A stretch of 64,000 bases of DNA from Nostoc sp. TCL240-02 (lineage in GTDB: Bacteria; Cyanobacteriota; Cyanobacteriia; Cyanobacteriales; Nostocaceae). The notes under the pieces were generated by a model. That model was not told the DNA's origin, ran no database searches, and saw only the letters and a program-made list of their open reading frames with translations. Within the stretch, counting starts at the first letter, position 1. Every line of letters starts with the position of its first letter. Both the position numbers and the translations under genes were made by a program. The DNA lies in assembly GCF_013343235.1 (NCBI RefSeq), contig NZ_CP040094.1, positions 6,753,001 to 6,817,000 on the forward strand, in the 5' to 3' direction. Below are positions 33,649-43,229 of this stretch, one piece after another.

Positions 33649-33966
33649 TTAAAGTTTGACTTCAATATCTACACCCGATGGTAGATCCAATTTCATCAGG
33701 GCATCTATAGTCTTAGAAGAAGGCTGGTAAATGTCAATAATCCGGCGATGGGTACGGGTTTCAAAGTGTTCCCGTGAATCTTTATCTACGTGAGGCGATC
33801 GCAGCACACAATAGATCCGGCGTTTTGTAGGTAAAGGAATTGGGCCTATGGCTGTAGCGTTGGTGCGGTTAGCTGTGTCTACAATCTTCTCGCAAGATGT
33901 ATCTAATAAGCGTCGGTCAAAAGCCTGTAAGCGAATTCTAATTTTCTGCTGCTGTAGAGTTGCCAT
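33649..33966 (-). CDS. rpsJ: 30S ribosomal protein S10
   Basis: This 105-residue protein is S10 of the small-subunit head, also the NusE partner in antitermination. Motifs [63 protein letters not shown] and the C-terminal [21 protein letters not shown] match the family end to end. In cyanobacteria it sits at the end of the str operon, after tuf, instead of heading the S10 operon. A strong hairpin between tuf and rpsJ suggests part of the transcripts stop before it. Confidence 0.98.
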   Translation of the reverse strand: MATLQQQKIRIRLQAFDRRLLDTSCEKIVDTANRTNATAIGPIPLPTKRRIYCVLRSPHVDKDSREHFETRTHRRIIDIYQPSSKTIDALMKLDLPSGVDIEVKL

Positions 33967-34016
33967 CTTTAATTTTCCAGGTTCTGCGTAATTAGGGGAT
34001 TATTTACAAGGTTAAA

Positions 34017-34064
34017 GGTTACAGGGTAAAGGTTACAGAAAACTAGTACCTGTCCCCTGTAACC
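34017..34064. repeat. GGTTACAGGG inverted repeat between tuf and rpsJ
   Basis: GGTTACAGGG (34017-34026) and CCCTGTAACC (34055-34064) are exact complements around a 28-base loop that contains a further ggttacag copy. It lies just upstream of rpsJ. Confidence 0.6.
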
Positions 34065-34090
34065 TATTACCTTATTTATAGAGGGAAGAG

Positions 34091-34128
34091 AAAGGAGCAG
34101 AGAGGAATTATACCATCTCTGCTCCTTT
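34091..34128 (-). terminator. hairpin terminator or attenuator between tuf and rpsJ
   Basis: A perfect 13-base inverted repeat, AAAGGAGCAGAGA at 34091-34103 and its complement at 34116-34128, has a 12-base loop. On the reverse strand the stem is followed by CTCTTCCC, a weak T-tract. It lies 18 bases after the tuf stop and 125 bases before the rpsJ start. Confidence 0.7.
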
Positions 34129-34146
34129 GTTATGAGCGAAAAGGTG

Positions 34147-35376
34147 CTATTTGATAATTTTGGAGACGACACCAGCACCGATGGTACGTCCACCTTCGCG
34201 GATAGCGAAGCGCATTCCTTGTTCAATAGCGATCGCGTTGATCAATTCTACTGTCATCTTGATGCGATCGCCTGGCATCACCATTTCTACTTCTTTGCCT
34301 TCATCGGAGGTGTAGGCTTTGATAGTACCAGTTACATCGGTTGTCCGTACATAGAACTGGGGACGGTAGCCAGCGAAAAATGGAGTCTTACGACCACCTT
34401 CTTTTTCTGTTAGGACGTACACTTCACCTTCAAATTGAGTGTGAGGTGTAATTGAACCTGGTTTGGCTATAACCATACCGCGCTCGATATCTTCTTTCTT
34501 GAGACCACGCAGTAGTACACCCGCGTTATCTCCAGCCAAACCTTCTTCAAGGCTCTTCTTGAACATCTCAATCCCGGTGACGGCAGTAGTACGAGTGTCT
34601 TTGAGACCAATTAGCTCGACAGTATCGCCAACCTTGACTTTCCCGCGTTCAATCCGTCCAGTAGCCACAGTACCACGACCTGTGATGGTGAATACGTCTT
34701 CTACTGCCATCAAGAAGGGCTTATCAACATCCCGCTCAGGAGTGGGGATAAAGGAATCCACAGCATCCATCAATTCGTAGATTTTATCTACCCAAGGATT
34801 TTCACCTTTCTTGGTCTTAGGATTCTTGGTCATTGCTTCGAGAGCTTGCAGACCAGAGCCTTTGATAATGGGGATATCATCGCCAGGGAAGTCATAGCTG
34901 CTTAACAGTTCTCTGAGTTCTAGTTCTACTAGTTCCAAGAGTTCTGGGTCATCCATCAAGTCTTCTTTGTTCAAGAATACAACCAGACTGGGAACGCCCA
35001 CCTGTTTTGCTAACAGAATGTGTTCGCGGGTTTGGGGCATAGGGCCATCAGTAGCAGCTACTACGAGGATACCTCCATCCATCTGAGCAGCACCAGTGAT
35101 CATGTTTTTCACATAGTCAGCGTGGCCTGGACAGTCTACGTGAGCATAGTGCCGATTTTCGGTTTCATACTCAACGTGAGCGGTATTGATGGTAATACCC
35201 CGTGCTTTTTCTTCTGGCGCGTTATCGATTTGGTCGTAGCCTTTGGCTGTAGCTTGACCAAGAGCCGCCAAGGTCATAGTGATAGCTGCTGTTAACGTGG
35301 TTTTACCGTGGTCAACGTGGCCAATAGTACCGATATTGAGGTGGGGTTTATTTCTTTCAAACTTTGCGCGTGCCAT
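34147..35376 (-). CDS. tuf: elongation factor Tu
   Basis: This 409-residue GTPase brings aminoacyl-tRNA to the ribosome. G-domain motifs are GHVDHGKT (19-26), the switch region [25 protein letters not shown] and LNKEDLMDD (NKxD). Domains 2 and 3 are complete, with an insertion relative to E. coli around 180-200 ([18 protein letters not shown]) typical of cyanobacterial and plastid EF-Tu. It lies 23 bases after fusA and is cotranscribed with it. A hairpin follows the stop. Confidence 0.98.
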   Translation of the reverse strand: MARAKFERNKPHLNIGTIGHVDHGKTTLTAAITMTLAALGQATAKGYDQIDNAPEEKARGITINTAHVEYETENRHYAHVDCPGHADYVKNMITGAAQMDGGILVVAATDGPMPQTREHILLAKQVGVPSLVVFLNKEDLMDDPELLELVELELRELLSSYDFPGDDIPIIKGSGLQALEAMTKNPKTKKGENPWVDKIYELMDAVDSFIPTPERDVDKPFLMAVEDVFTITGRGTVATGRIERGKVKVGDTVELIGLKDTRTTAVTGIEMFKKSLEEGLAGDNAGVLLRGLKKEDIERGMVIAKPGSITPHTQFEGEVYVLTEKEGGRKTPFFAGYRPQFYVRTTDVTGTIKAYTSDEGKEVEMVMPGDRIKMTVELINAIAIEQGMRFAIREGGRTIGAGVVSKIIK

Positions 35377-35399
35377 GAATGCTCATTTCCTTATTTTAA

Positions 35400-37478
35400 C
35401 TAAGCGTTCCCTTTGCTTTTTGCAATGATAGTTTCAGCTACGCTGCGAGGCACCTCTTCGTAGTGGCTGAACTCCATCGTGAAGGTACCCCGACCTTGGG
35501 TTTTTGACCGGATATCAGTGGCGTAGCCAAACATACTTGCCAGTGGAACTTTAGATGTTACCTTAGCAAGTCCCTTTTCGGTGCTTTGGCTTTCAATCTG
35601 CCCTCGGCGGGTGTTGAGGTCGCCAATGACGTTACCCATATAGTCTTCAGGAACTTCAACTTCAACTTTCATCATAGGTTCTAAGATGACGGGTGAAGCT
35701 TTCAGTACAGCTTCTTTCATCGCCATTGAACCAGCGATTTTGAAAGCCATTTCTGAAGAGTCTACATCGTGATATGACCCATCAATTAACGTCGCTTTAA
35801 CATCAATCAAGGGATATCCAGCTAGAACACCGGATTCGCAGCTTTCTTTCATCCCTTGTTCTGCGGGGCCAACGTACTCTTTAGGTACTGTACCGCCAGC
35901 GATTTTGGAAACGAATTCAAAGCCAGTACCAGGTTCTCCAGGCTCCAAATTGATCACAACGTGACCGTATTGACCTTTACCACCACTTTGGCGGATGAAT
36001 TTGCCCTCAACTTTGTTCACAGCTTTCCGAATTGTTTCTCGGTAAGCTACTTGTGGCGCACCTACATTCGCTTCCACCTTGAATTCTCGTAACATCCGGT
36101 CTACTAGAATTTCTAGGTGTAGCTCTCCCATCCCCGCGATTACGGTTTGGTTTGTTTCGGGATCGACGCGAACACGGAAGGTGGGGTCTTCTTCTGAGAG
36201 AGATTGCAGAGCCTTGGATAGTTTATCCATATCGTTCTTGGTTTTGGGTTCAACCGCCACCGAGATTACAGGCTCAGGAATGAATAGAGATTCCAGAATT
36301 ACTGGCGATCCATCATCACAGAGTGTGTCACCTGTCAAGGTGTCTTTCAAACCCAGCGCTGCTCCCAAATCACCTGCTCGCAGTTCATCGACATCTTGCC
36401 GATCGTCTGCTTTCATGAGAACTAAGCGGGAAATCCGTTCTTTTTTATTCTTACTAGCGTTGAGAACGTAGCTGCCCTTTTTCAGAACACCAGAATAAAC
36501 GCGAACAAATGTCAGGCGACCATAAGGGTCAGCCATAATCTTGAATGCCAGAGCCGCTAGGGGTTCGTTGTCATCAGCCCGCCGCTCAACAGTATCGCCA
36601 TTGGGCAGTAAGCCTTGAATTGGCGGTACTTCACTTGGCGCTGGCAGGTAATCGACAACAGCATCCAGCATCAACTGCACACCTTTGTTTTTGAATGCTG
36701 AACCACAAAGTACTGGTACAATTGTCCCCGCAATTGTGCCTTTACGCAGGGCTGTCCGAATTTCCTGTTCTGTAAGTTCTTCGCCATCGAAGTACTTGGC
36801 CATTAAAGCATCATCGGTTTCTGCTGCGGCTTCTATGAGCTTGGTGCGGAATTCCTCTGCCTGCGCTTGCAATCCTTCCGGGATATCGGTTTCCTGGATA
36901 TCGGTTCCTTGGTCGTTAGCGTAAATATACGCACGTTGCCGTACTAGGTCAACGATCCCTTGGAAGTCGTTTTCACTACCAATTGGTAGTTGAATGGCGA
37001 TCGCATTCGCCCGCAGGCGATCGCGAATTTGCTCGTGAACTTTATAAAAGTTCGCTCCGGTGCGATCCATCTTGTTGATAAAAGCTATCCGAGGAACTTT
37101 GTAGCGTTCTGCTTGCCGCCACACTGTCTCAGACTGCGGTTGCACGCCGCCCACAGAACAAAATACTGCGATTACGCCATCCAACACGCGCATGGAACGC
37201 TCAACTTCAATTGTGAAGTCTACGTGACCCGGAGTATCGATAATGTTAATTTGATGATCTTTCCAACTGGTACTGATAGCAGCCGCAGTAATGGTAATTC
37301 CCCGCTCCCGCTCTTGCTCCATCCAGTCTGTGACGGCAGTTCCTTCATGAACTTCGCCAATTTTATGAATTATCCCAGAGTAAAATAATATTCTCTCTGT
37401 TGTTGTTGTTTTGCCCGCATCTATATGCGCCGCAATACCAATGTTGCGTACTTTCTCTAGCGGGATCGTGCGTGCCAC
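35400..37478 (-). CDS. fusA: elongation factor G
   Basis: This 692-residue translocase GTPase has G1 AHIDAGKT (17-24), [18 protein letters not shown] and NKMDRTGAN. Domains II to V follow, with the domain IV segment [15 protein letters not shown] and the C-terminal [29 protein letters not shown]. Length equals the family norm. Start context contains AGGAGGT (around 37483-37489) seven bases before ATG. A 138-base gap with a small direct repeat (acgatatatcgcttt) separates it from rpsG. Confidence 0.98.
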   Translation of the reverse strand: MARTIPLEKVRNIGIAAHIDAGKTTTTERILFYSGIIHKIGEVHEGTAVTDWMEQERERGITITAAAISTSWKDHQINIIDTPGHVDFTIEVERSMRVLDGVIAVFCSVGGVQPQSETVWRQAERYKVPRIAFINKMDRTGANFYKVHEQIRDRLRANAIAIQLPIGSENDFQGIVDLVRQRAYIYANDQGTDIQETDIPEGLQAQAEEFRTKLIEAAAETDDALMAKYFDGEELTEQEIRTALRKGTIAGTIVPVLCGSAFKNKGVQLMLDAVVDYLPAPSEVPPIQGLLPNGDTVERRADDNEPLAALAFKIMADPYGRLTFVRVYSGVLKKGSYVLNASKNKKERISRLVLMKADDRQDVDELRAGDLGAALGLKDTLTGDTLCDDGSPVILESLFIPEPVISVAVEPKTKNDMDKLSKALQSLSEEDPTFRVRVDPETNQTVIAGMGELHLEILVDRMLREFKVEANVGAPQVAYRETIRKAVNKVEGKFIRQSGGKGQYGHVVINLEPGEPGTGFEFVSKIAGGTVPKEYVGPAEQGMKESCESGVLAGYPLIDVKATLIDGSYHDVDSSEMAFKIAGSMAMKEAVLKASPVILEPMMKVEVEVPEDYMGNVIGDLNTRRGQIESQSTEKGLAKVTSKVPLASMFGYATDIRSKTQGRGTFTMEFSHYEEVPRSVAETIIAKSKGNA

Positions 37479-37616
37479 AGCTACCTCCTATAGTTTTTGC
37501 CTCATGATATCTTGTATATTACTCTTTGTTAAGATTCTATACTTTTACGGAAAACCGTCTTCTTTTTGTAAATCTACGATATATCGCTTCGACAATACGA
37601 TATATCGCTTTTTTAC

Positions 37617-38087
37617 TTAATAACGATAGTGGGCAAATGCTTTGTTAGCTTCTGCCATCCGGTGCGTTTCTTCGCGTTTCCGAATCGCATTGCCAGTTTC
37701 GTTGGCAGCATCCATTAACTCATTTGCCAATTTACTTGCCATTGTCCGCCCTGGTCTAGAGCGGGAATATTGCACTAACCAACGCAGTGCTAGGGTAGTG
37801 CCCCGTTCTGTACGCACTTCCATTGGTACTTGGTAGGTTGCTCCACCTACTCGTCGAGCTTTTACTTCTACTAGAGGCGTGGCATTTCGCACTGCTCTTT
37901 CAAAGGTTTCTAAAGCACCGTTACCAGTGCGTTCCTCAATAGTTTTCAATGCTTCATAAACAATTCGTGCGGCAAGTGATTTCTTGCCATGACGCATGAT
38001 CCGCCTGATAATCATGCTCACAAGGCGACTGTTATATACGGAGTCAGACGGAACTGGGCGCCTTTGAATAACACCACGACGAGACAT
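37617..38087 (-). CDS. rpsG: 30S ribosomal protein S7
   Basis: This 156-residue protein nucleates assembly of the 30S head and binds the 3' domain of 16S rRNA. It begins [20 protein letters not shown] and has [20 protein letters not shown] and the C-terminal [19 protein letters not shown]. The length is standard for eubacterial S7. It belongs to the str operon, but 551 bases separate it from rpsL instead of the usual short gap. Confidence 0.98.
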   Translation of the reverse strand: MSRRGVIQRRPVPSDSVYNSRLVSMIIRRIMRHGKKSLAARIVYEALKTIEERTGNGALETFERAVRNATPLVEVKARRVGGATYQVPMEVRTERGTTLALRWLVQYSRSRPGRTMASKLANELMDAANETGNAIRKREETHRMAEANKAFAHYRY

Positions 38088-38638
38088 ACTTCACCTTTAA
38101 TTCGGAATTGGCAACGAAATTATATGCTATCAGACACCGGAAACCAAAAGCTGTGGAACCCAACCCTCAGACTTTTTCAATTTTGTTTTCGACTGTTACA
38201 GCAAGGCTGACCTATTGACTACCAATTTTGGATTAGAGTTTTTGCTAGATGTTCCGACCACAAGGATTGGAAAAACTCAAAAGTCTGTAAGCCTTATCCC
38301 CTTGTGGATTCGACCAATCCAAAATTGCAAATCGCTCGACTGAGCGTAGTCGAAGTCTAAAATCTAAAATTCATTGACTTGCTACCTGCAACTAAATACT
38401 CACGGTGACAAGATTCTAAACCTTAATGTTCAGATGAGAATTATGCTGTGGGTTACAGCCTTCTCCTTAGAACTTCTACACTTGCTCGCTTAGTGTAGGT
38501 GTAGCTTGATTGATTTTCTTAAACAGACTTGAGCAGCTTTCATGACTGCTCTTAGAACACAGACCCTGATAGTTTTTTGTCCTTGAGCGTTTTTAAGATA
38601 AACGATTAATCGTGTTGGGTGCGATTAATCGCCTAATC
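38088..38638. repeat. repeat-rich spacer between rpsL and rpsG
   Basis: The spacer holds a nested hairpin: CAATTTTGGATT (38223-38234) with AATCCAAAATTG (38316-38327), and inside it CCACAAGG (38258-38265) with CCTTGTGG (38300-38307). It also has a cgactgagcgtagtcg palindrome (around 38337-38352), aaaatctaaaatt repeats, and two 12-base palindromes, ACGATTAATCGT (38602-38613) and GCGATTAATCGC (38621-38632), directly after the rpsL stop. No gene is present. Confidence 0.7.
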
Positions 38639-39022
38639 CTATTTTTTCGCTTCTTTTGGACGCTTGGTTCCATACTTGGAACGCCCTTGTTTACGGTCTT
38701 TGACTCCGGCTGTATCTAGGGTGCCACGGATAATGTGGTATCTCACGCCTGGTAGATCCTTAACCCGACCGCCACGAATCATCACAACTGAGTGTTCTTG
38801 TAAGTTGTGACCAATTCCTGGAATGTAAGCTGTGACTTCAAATCCAGATGTAAGTCTAACTCTTGCTACTTTCCGTAAAGCTGAGTTAGGCTTCTTTGGT
38901 GTGGTCGTGTATACTCTGGTACAAACTCCCCGACGTTGAGGGCATTGTTTCAGAGCCGGAGACTTGGTTTTCTGACGCGCTTGTTCGCGCTCGGTACGTA
39001 TTAGCTGCTGTATTGTTGGCAT
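38639..39022 (-). CDS. rpsL: 30S ribosomal protein S12
   Basis: This 127-residue protein lies at the decoding centre. It has the invariant [19 protein letters not shown] and the loop [34 protein letters not shown], with lysines of the streptomycin site in TTPKKPNS and wild-type-like sequence around them. It heads the str operon on the reverse strand; the upstream gap to the HesB/IscA gene (120 bases) should hold the promoter. Confidence 0.98.
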   Translation of the reverse strand: MPTIQQLIRTEREQARQKTKSPALKQCPQRRGVCTRVYTTTPKKPNSALRKVARVRLTSGFEVTAYIPGIGHNLQEHSVVMIRGGRVKDLPGVRYHIIRGTLDTAGVKDRKQGRSKYGTKRPKEAKK

Positions 39023-39142
39023 GAGTTACAGCGCGTAAAGCTGCTTATATGTCTAAGTTTTAACAAATCCTGATTATATCGTTTTTTAGTGTTTTATGTC
39101 AATTGTAATTTTTCCTTTATTATTAGCAAAAGATAGCTAATT

Positions 39143-39472
39143 TTAATGATTGGTTGTGGAAAAGGAATTGCCACAGCCACAGCTTGCGATCGCCTGGGGG
39201 TTGTGAAAGCGAAAACCACCACCCATTAAGTCTTCTGAATAATCTACCCTCAAACCGTTGAGGTAATTTAAGCTTGTAGGATCTATGACTACTTGAATCT
39301 CATCCAAGTCGAAAACCTGGTCGCCAACTTTTATTGCTTCATCGAAGGACATATCATAAAAGAATCCAGAACAACCACCTGGTTTTACTGCCAATCGAAA
39401 TAAAACATTTGGTTGCTGCTTGGACTTTATCCGCCCAATTTCACTTGCGGCTGCTTGACTCAAATGAATCAT
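39143..39472 (-). CDS. HesB/IscA-type iron-sulfur cluster carrier
   Basis: This 109-residue A-type carrier has the three conserved cysteines: GGCSGFFY and the C-terminal SCGCGNSF. The body (MIHLSQAAASEIGRIKSKQQ, VVIDPTSLNYLNGLRVDYSEDLMGGGFRFHNPQA) is ErpA/SufA-like. It accepts clusters from the SUF machinery and hands them to apoproteins. Start ATG 39472 is chosen over the upstream TTG at 39490. It lies on the same strand upstream of rpsL, and its gene order here is common in cyanobacteria as far as I recall. Confidence 0.93.
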   Translation of the reverse strand: MIHLSQAAASEIGRIKSKQQPNVLFRLAVKPGGCSGFFYDMSFDEAIKVGDQVFDLDEIQVVIDPTSLNYLNGLRVDYSEDLMGGGFRFHNPQAIASCGCGNSFSTTNH

Positions 39473-39701
39473 GGAACTCGGTTTTTGCAATTTAATACCC
39501 CATCTTCATTTTACAGGCAGATGAGTTAACTCTTACTTCTCGAAAATTCCAAATTACCAAAGTCATGAGCGCGATCGCTATTACTACATTTATAGCACAA
39601 CAAACTTTAGTCCCCACCTTAACTAGGTAGGGACTTCTGGGGTGCAGTGGTTCGCAAAGACGGTTTGCACAAGAAATGTATTCAATTTTTAGATTAGAGC
39701 T

Positions 39702-40121
39702 TTAGTCCTTAGTTCGGGCATAGTCATCTTGATAGCGGATAATGTCATCCTCTCCCAAGTATTCGCCATTTTGCACTTCAATTAACACTAAGGTAATCAC
39801 GCCAGGATTTTCTAAACGATGAGATGTACATTGAGGTACATAAGTTGACTCATTATTGCTCAGTAATACTTCTTTCTCGCCACAAGTTACCCTAGCTGTA
39901 CCTGAGACGACAATCCAGTGTTCGCTGCGGTGGTGGTGCATCTGTAAACTGAGGCGGTGTCCGGGCTTAACTTCGATGCGCTTGATTTTGTATCCGCGCC
40001 CTTCTTCTAAGACTGTAAAAGCACCCCAAGGACGTAACTCAGTTGCAGCAACGCCTCTGGAAGTGATATTTGAAGGTAAGTGTAGAGTGTCAGTCTGTGT
40101 AGTTTCTTGATATCGAGCCAT
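39702..40121 (-). CDS. cupin protein, mannose-6-phosphate isomerase type II-like
   Basis: This 139-residue cupin corresponds to the C-terminal isomerase domain of type II phosphomannose isomerases. It has RPWGAFTVLEEGRGYKIKRIEVKPGHRLSLQMHHHRSEHWIVVSGTARV (metal-binding HHH, E and later H), then ESTYVPQCTSHRLENPG. It would interconvert fructose-6-phosphate and mannose-6-phosphate for polysaccharide synthesis. The second ATG (40121) is chosen because GAGG lies five bases before it; an in-frame ATG at 40142 adds seven residues. No GDP-mannose pyrophosphorylase is adjacent. Confidence 0.9.
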   Translation of the reverse strand: MARYQETTQTDTLHLPSNITSRGVAATELRPWGAFTVLEEGRGYKIKRIEVKPGHRLSLQMHHHRSEHWIVVSGTARVTCGEKEVLLSNNESTYVPQCTSHRLENPGVITLVLIEVQNGEYLGEDDIIRYQDDYARTKD

Positions 40122-40359
40122 AATTACCTCATTTGAAGACATAACAAACCGTCTGTACTCTTAACTATTGATAAAAAATCTGGCGCTATGTTGCAACGTT
40201 GAAAATCAGCAATTTTGTCGCACCTTGATAAACATAACAAAATCAAACCTGATGGTGTAAACCATCACTCTTAAAACTTTTAGGTTTACACTAAGTCTTC
40301 ATCAAGCAAAGCGGCAGCTTGTTCTAAACTTTAAAAAAAGATGGGATATTTGGACATTG

Positions 40360-40382
40360 GGAATTGGGCATTGAGACTTGAA
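40360..40382. repeat. short TTGGGAATTGGGCATTG heptamer array
   Basis: Three 7-base units of the same class as at 13751 lie between the two reverse-strand genes. Confidence 0.55.
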
Positions 40383-40452
40383 AAGAGGCAAAGGGGCGGG
40401 GTGCTGCTCTTGCTGAGGACAAAACTCTTTTCCCCTACTCCCTACTGCCTGG

Positions 40453-42474
40453 TTAACGTGGTTTCAGGAAAATACCAATTCCATTATGAACACGAGCAGC
40501 AGTACTAGGCGATCGATCAAGTAGTTGCCCTCCTAAATAAAGGCTGGTAGAACTACCGCCGTCCAGATTTAAGGCATCTACACAGCCCATCTGTTGCATT
40601 AATTGGGCATGTTCTGCCAATGTAGGGCCATAACCGCCAGCACGATTATGGACGGCAGCAATCATCAGTGTGCCTGTTGCAGTTGTACAAATACCACTAC
40701 GAATAGCCTTTTCTGCAATAAAGGCATTGCTGAATTTTTCAGCTTTGGCATCGAGGACAATTTGACGATTTTGGATTAATAGCGGTCCGGCTCCGATAAT
40801 GTGGGGATAACGACTAAAATCAGTGGGAGTAGTGCTGCTAGAAATACGTACTGTGCTTCCAATCGGTAACTGTGACGCAGCGCTAACGCTGCTAGCGCGT
40901 AAAGTTAGTAGGTAGCCATCCTGGGGAATGGGAACGGCTGTCCCACCAACTTTGCCGCCTGGTAGTTGCTGAGTAATTTGGTCTTTTTGTACTACTAGGA
41001 TAATTTCGTTATCCGTTAAGGGTGTGTAAGTTGCTCCCCAAACTGGGGTGTAACGGGCAATGCCACTCTGGACGTAGCCGCTATTAAGAAACAGAATTGG
41101 TAAGCGTTGGTTATTTGCAGTAATTAAACTTTCTTCTAAGGTGAGACGACCAAAGTAAAATTGACCTGAATCATTCCAAGCGATCGCACCCCGGTTAAGA
41201 ATGGGGCCTGATAACCACTGATTATCCCGACGAATCGCACCCAATGGTAATCTGTTATTGCGGTTAAAATAACCACCGTTAATTCCAGCTACTGCTAAGT
41301 AACGTTGTGCTGTTTGAATTAAGGGAGCAGTACCCCCAAGCCCATCAGGACTAGCCCACATAGGTTTCAAGGTTAGCCCAAATTTACGAGGATTAACTTC
41401 TAACCAAACCACCGGAAAGCGTTCTGTGCCTAAGTTGACATAATGCTGTCGCCAGCGTAATCCTGGGGCCCAAGTAATATCTCGTTCTTCTAGAGGATCG
41501 GGTCGAATATCGATAATCAGCCGATTGGGGTTAGCGTTAGTCTTAACTTGAGGCGATAGACCAAAGGGAACGCTCAGACTAATAATCGTTTGGTTTTTCA
41601 CCACCTGCACTTGTTGGATAAGTGGTTCAGGGGCTGGTGGTATTGTTTGTGTTGGTGTAACTGGTGATAATTGTTTAAGCAGGTTTGGCAGTAATGTTGG
41701 CGCTGCTGCTGGTGGCTGGGGGGTATAGCGTTCGATCAAAACGGGATCGGCTATTCCATCGAGGGTAATTGTCCATTCTCGATTTGGCGGTGCAGTGGGT
41801 TTTGGGGTTGGCGTATCTGGATCGGAAGATGGAGTTTGCGGTTTTGCGATCACTGATCCTTGTGCAACTTGCCAGGGAGTCGGCCGATCTAAATTTACAA
41901 GTATGCGGGTTTGTTGCAAAGGGGCACTTGCCTCTGGAGGTTCCTGGCTCTGAACAATATTCGTAATTTGTGCTTGTGGGGTAGCAATCACCAAGGTGTT
42001 CCCATTGACTTGGATTTGCCATCCAGATGTTTGAGCAAAATTAGTGATATCCAGATAGCGATATGCTCCTACTAGCCTGGTGGCTAAAACCAGTGGTGTT
42101 GTCACCGACGAAAACCACTGTATTGGTTGTTTCGCTGAACTACTACTGTTTAAGAAATTTACTCCAATTAATTGCCTAAATACCCCATCACTGAGATGAG
42201 TTGTCACCTGACCAGATTTTCCCGGTCGTTGCAACCAAGTTCCTGGTAAAGTACGACCATTGAGGGAAATTTGATTCCCAGAGAATACCATCCCTGTTAA
42301 AGGAGGTGCAGATGACTGGGAGATCAGTGATTTGGTGTTCTTTGGCAACTCTTGGGCGTTGCTAGCACCAGTAGTGGTTAAACACAGTAATGTTAAAAGT
42401 ATTGGTGACACAGTAGCCCGGAAGAATCTGCGTTCGTTAATCCCTGATTGGCAACAACTCGGCATTTTTACCAT
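40453..42474 (-). CDS. secreted phosphodiester glycosidase-like (NAGPA/DUF2233) protein
   Basis: This 673-residue exported protein has a signal peptide (VSPILLTLLCLTTTGASNA, around 20-38). An N-terminal region (about 55-175) and a central one (about 285-330, VQVVKNQTIISLSVPFGL, then NRLIIDIRPD) resemble AMIN or copper-amine-oxidase-like wall-binding modules. A C-terminal phosphodiester glycosidase domain (about 345-670) has AVAGINGGYFNRNNRLPLGAIR and the terminal DALNLDGGSSTSLYLGG. A Pro/Thr-rich linker separates them. It probably acts in the periplasm or cell wall on a phosphodiester-linked sugar; the substrate is unknown. Confidence 0.87.
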   Translation of the reverse strand: MVKMPSCCQSGINERRFFRATVSPILLTLLCLTTTGASNAQELPKNTKSLISQSSAPPLTGMVFSGNQISLNGRTLPGTWLQRPGKSGQVTTHLSDGVFRQLIGVNFLNSSSSAKQPIQWFSSVTTPLVLATRLVGAYRYLDITNFAQTSGWQIQVNGNTLVIATPQAQITNIVQSQEPPEASAPLQQTRILVNLDRPTPWQVAQGSVIAKPQTPSSDPDTPTPKPTAPPNREWTITLDGIADPVLIERYTPQPPAAAPTLLPNLLKQLSPVTPTQTIPPAPEPLIQQVQVVKNQTIISLSVPFGLSPQVKTNANPNRLIIDIRPDPLEERDITWAPGLRWRQHYVNLGTERFPVVWLEVNPRKFGLTLKPMWASPDGLGGTAPLIQTAQRYLAVAGINGGYFNRNNRLPLGAIRRDNQWLSGPILNRGAIAWNDSGQFYFGRLTLEESLITANNQRLPILFLNSGYVQSGIARYTPVWGATYTPLTDNEIILVVQKDQITQQLPGGKVGGTAVPIPQDGYLLTLRASSVSAASQLPIGSTVRISSSTTPTDFSRYPHIIGAGPLLIQNRQIVLDAKAEKFSNAFIAEKAIRSGICTTATGTLMIAAVHNRAGGYGPTLAEHAQLMQQMGCVDALNLDGGSSTSLYLGGQLLDRSPSTAARVHNGIGIFLKPR

Positions 42475-43229
42475 AATTTACTAGGTACTTTTGAAAACTT
42501 TCACCCCAAGGTATAAATTAACTAATTATTTGAAAATATTAAAAAAACATGACTTTATTTCTTAAAAAAGATGCTATTATATATATTGGATAGTTATCTC
42601 TTTTAGACATTAATAAATTTAGACGCTAAAGCGACTGCAAAGAAGTGTTTTAACTGGCACTAATTTTAACCACACTATACACGGTAGTCTTGGTTATCAA
42701 AACTGGATTAAGATAGTCAACCCTGACTGAATGTTGCTACTTCAATGAGGTCTACTTAATAGTAATATATAGCAACTGGTAAGCAGCAAAACTCCAGACA
42801 ACAAAAATATTTGGGAATTGTCAAATGTGTATATATTGTAATACGCTGATTTTATTGCCGGATCGGGATGAGTTTGGCTTTAAAACATAAGACAGCATTG
42901 AGTTTGGTTTCAGGTGAGCTGAAAATAGGCTCTGTGGGTAGCTACCGTGCATCTGGAAAAAGGGAATTGAAAAAATACTTAGCTTCAGAATATAAAAAAG
43001 AAACTGTCAGGACAATAAGCATGTCTTGGCGGAGGTAAATTGTCTGACACCGCATAAATACATAAAAAATACGCAACTATTTTAACACGGGTAAACTAAG
43101 AAAGTAAAACCGAAGTTAAAATTTTTTTTCCCTAAATTTCGGTGCTTATATATTTCTCCATCGTGGAATTTAGAAATTTTTCCCGTAAGTAGTGGCAAAA
43201 TTGGTAACTCAATACTTCAGGAACAGGGT
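42475..43229. other. gap upstream of glutamate synthase
   Basis: This 755-base AT-rich gap separates divergent genes. It holds a possible small open frame (42868-43038, listed separately). I see no NtcA box with the proper eight-base spacing and no dispersed repeat. Confidence 0.45.
42868..43038 (+). CDS. possible small basic protein upstream of glutamate synthase
   Basis: An open frame of 56 codons starts ATG 42868 (MSLALKHKTALSLVSGELKI) and ends at TAA 43036-43038. It is rich in Lys, Arg and Ser and could fold as helices (KRELKKYLASEYKKETVRTI). Upstream is GATCGGG, a weak ribosome binding site. It lies 191 bases before the glutamate synthase start, on the same strand. No family is recognised, and chance cannot be excluded. 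Confidence 0.25.
   Translation: MSLALKHKTALSLVSGELKIGSVGSYRASGKRELKKYLASEYKKETVRTISMSWRR

Noticed and set aside
43204..43215. NtcA-like GTA...TAC before glutamate synthase
   Set aside because: The spacing is six bases instead of eight and the site lies only about 15 bases before the start codon, which is wrong for NtcA activation.
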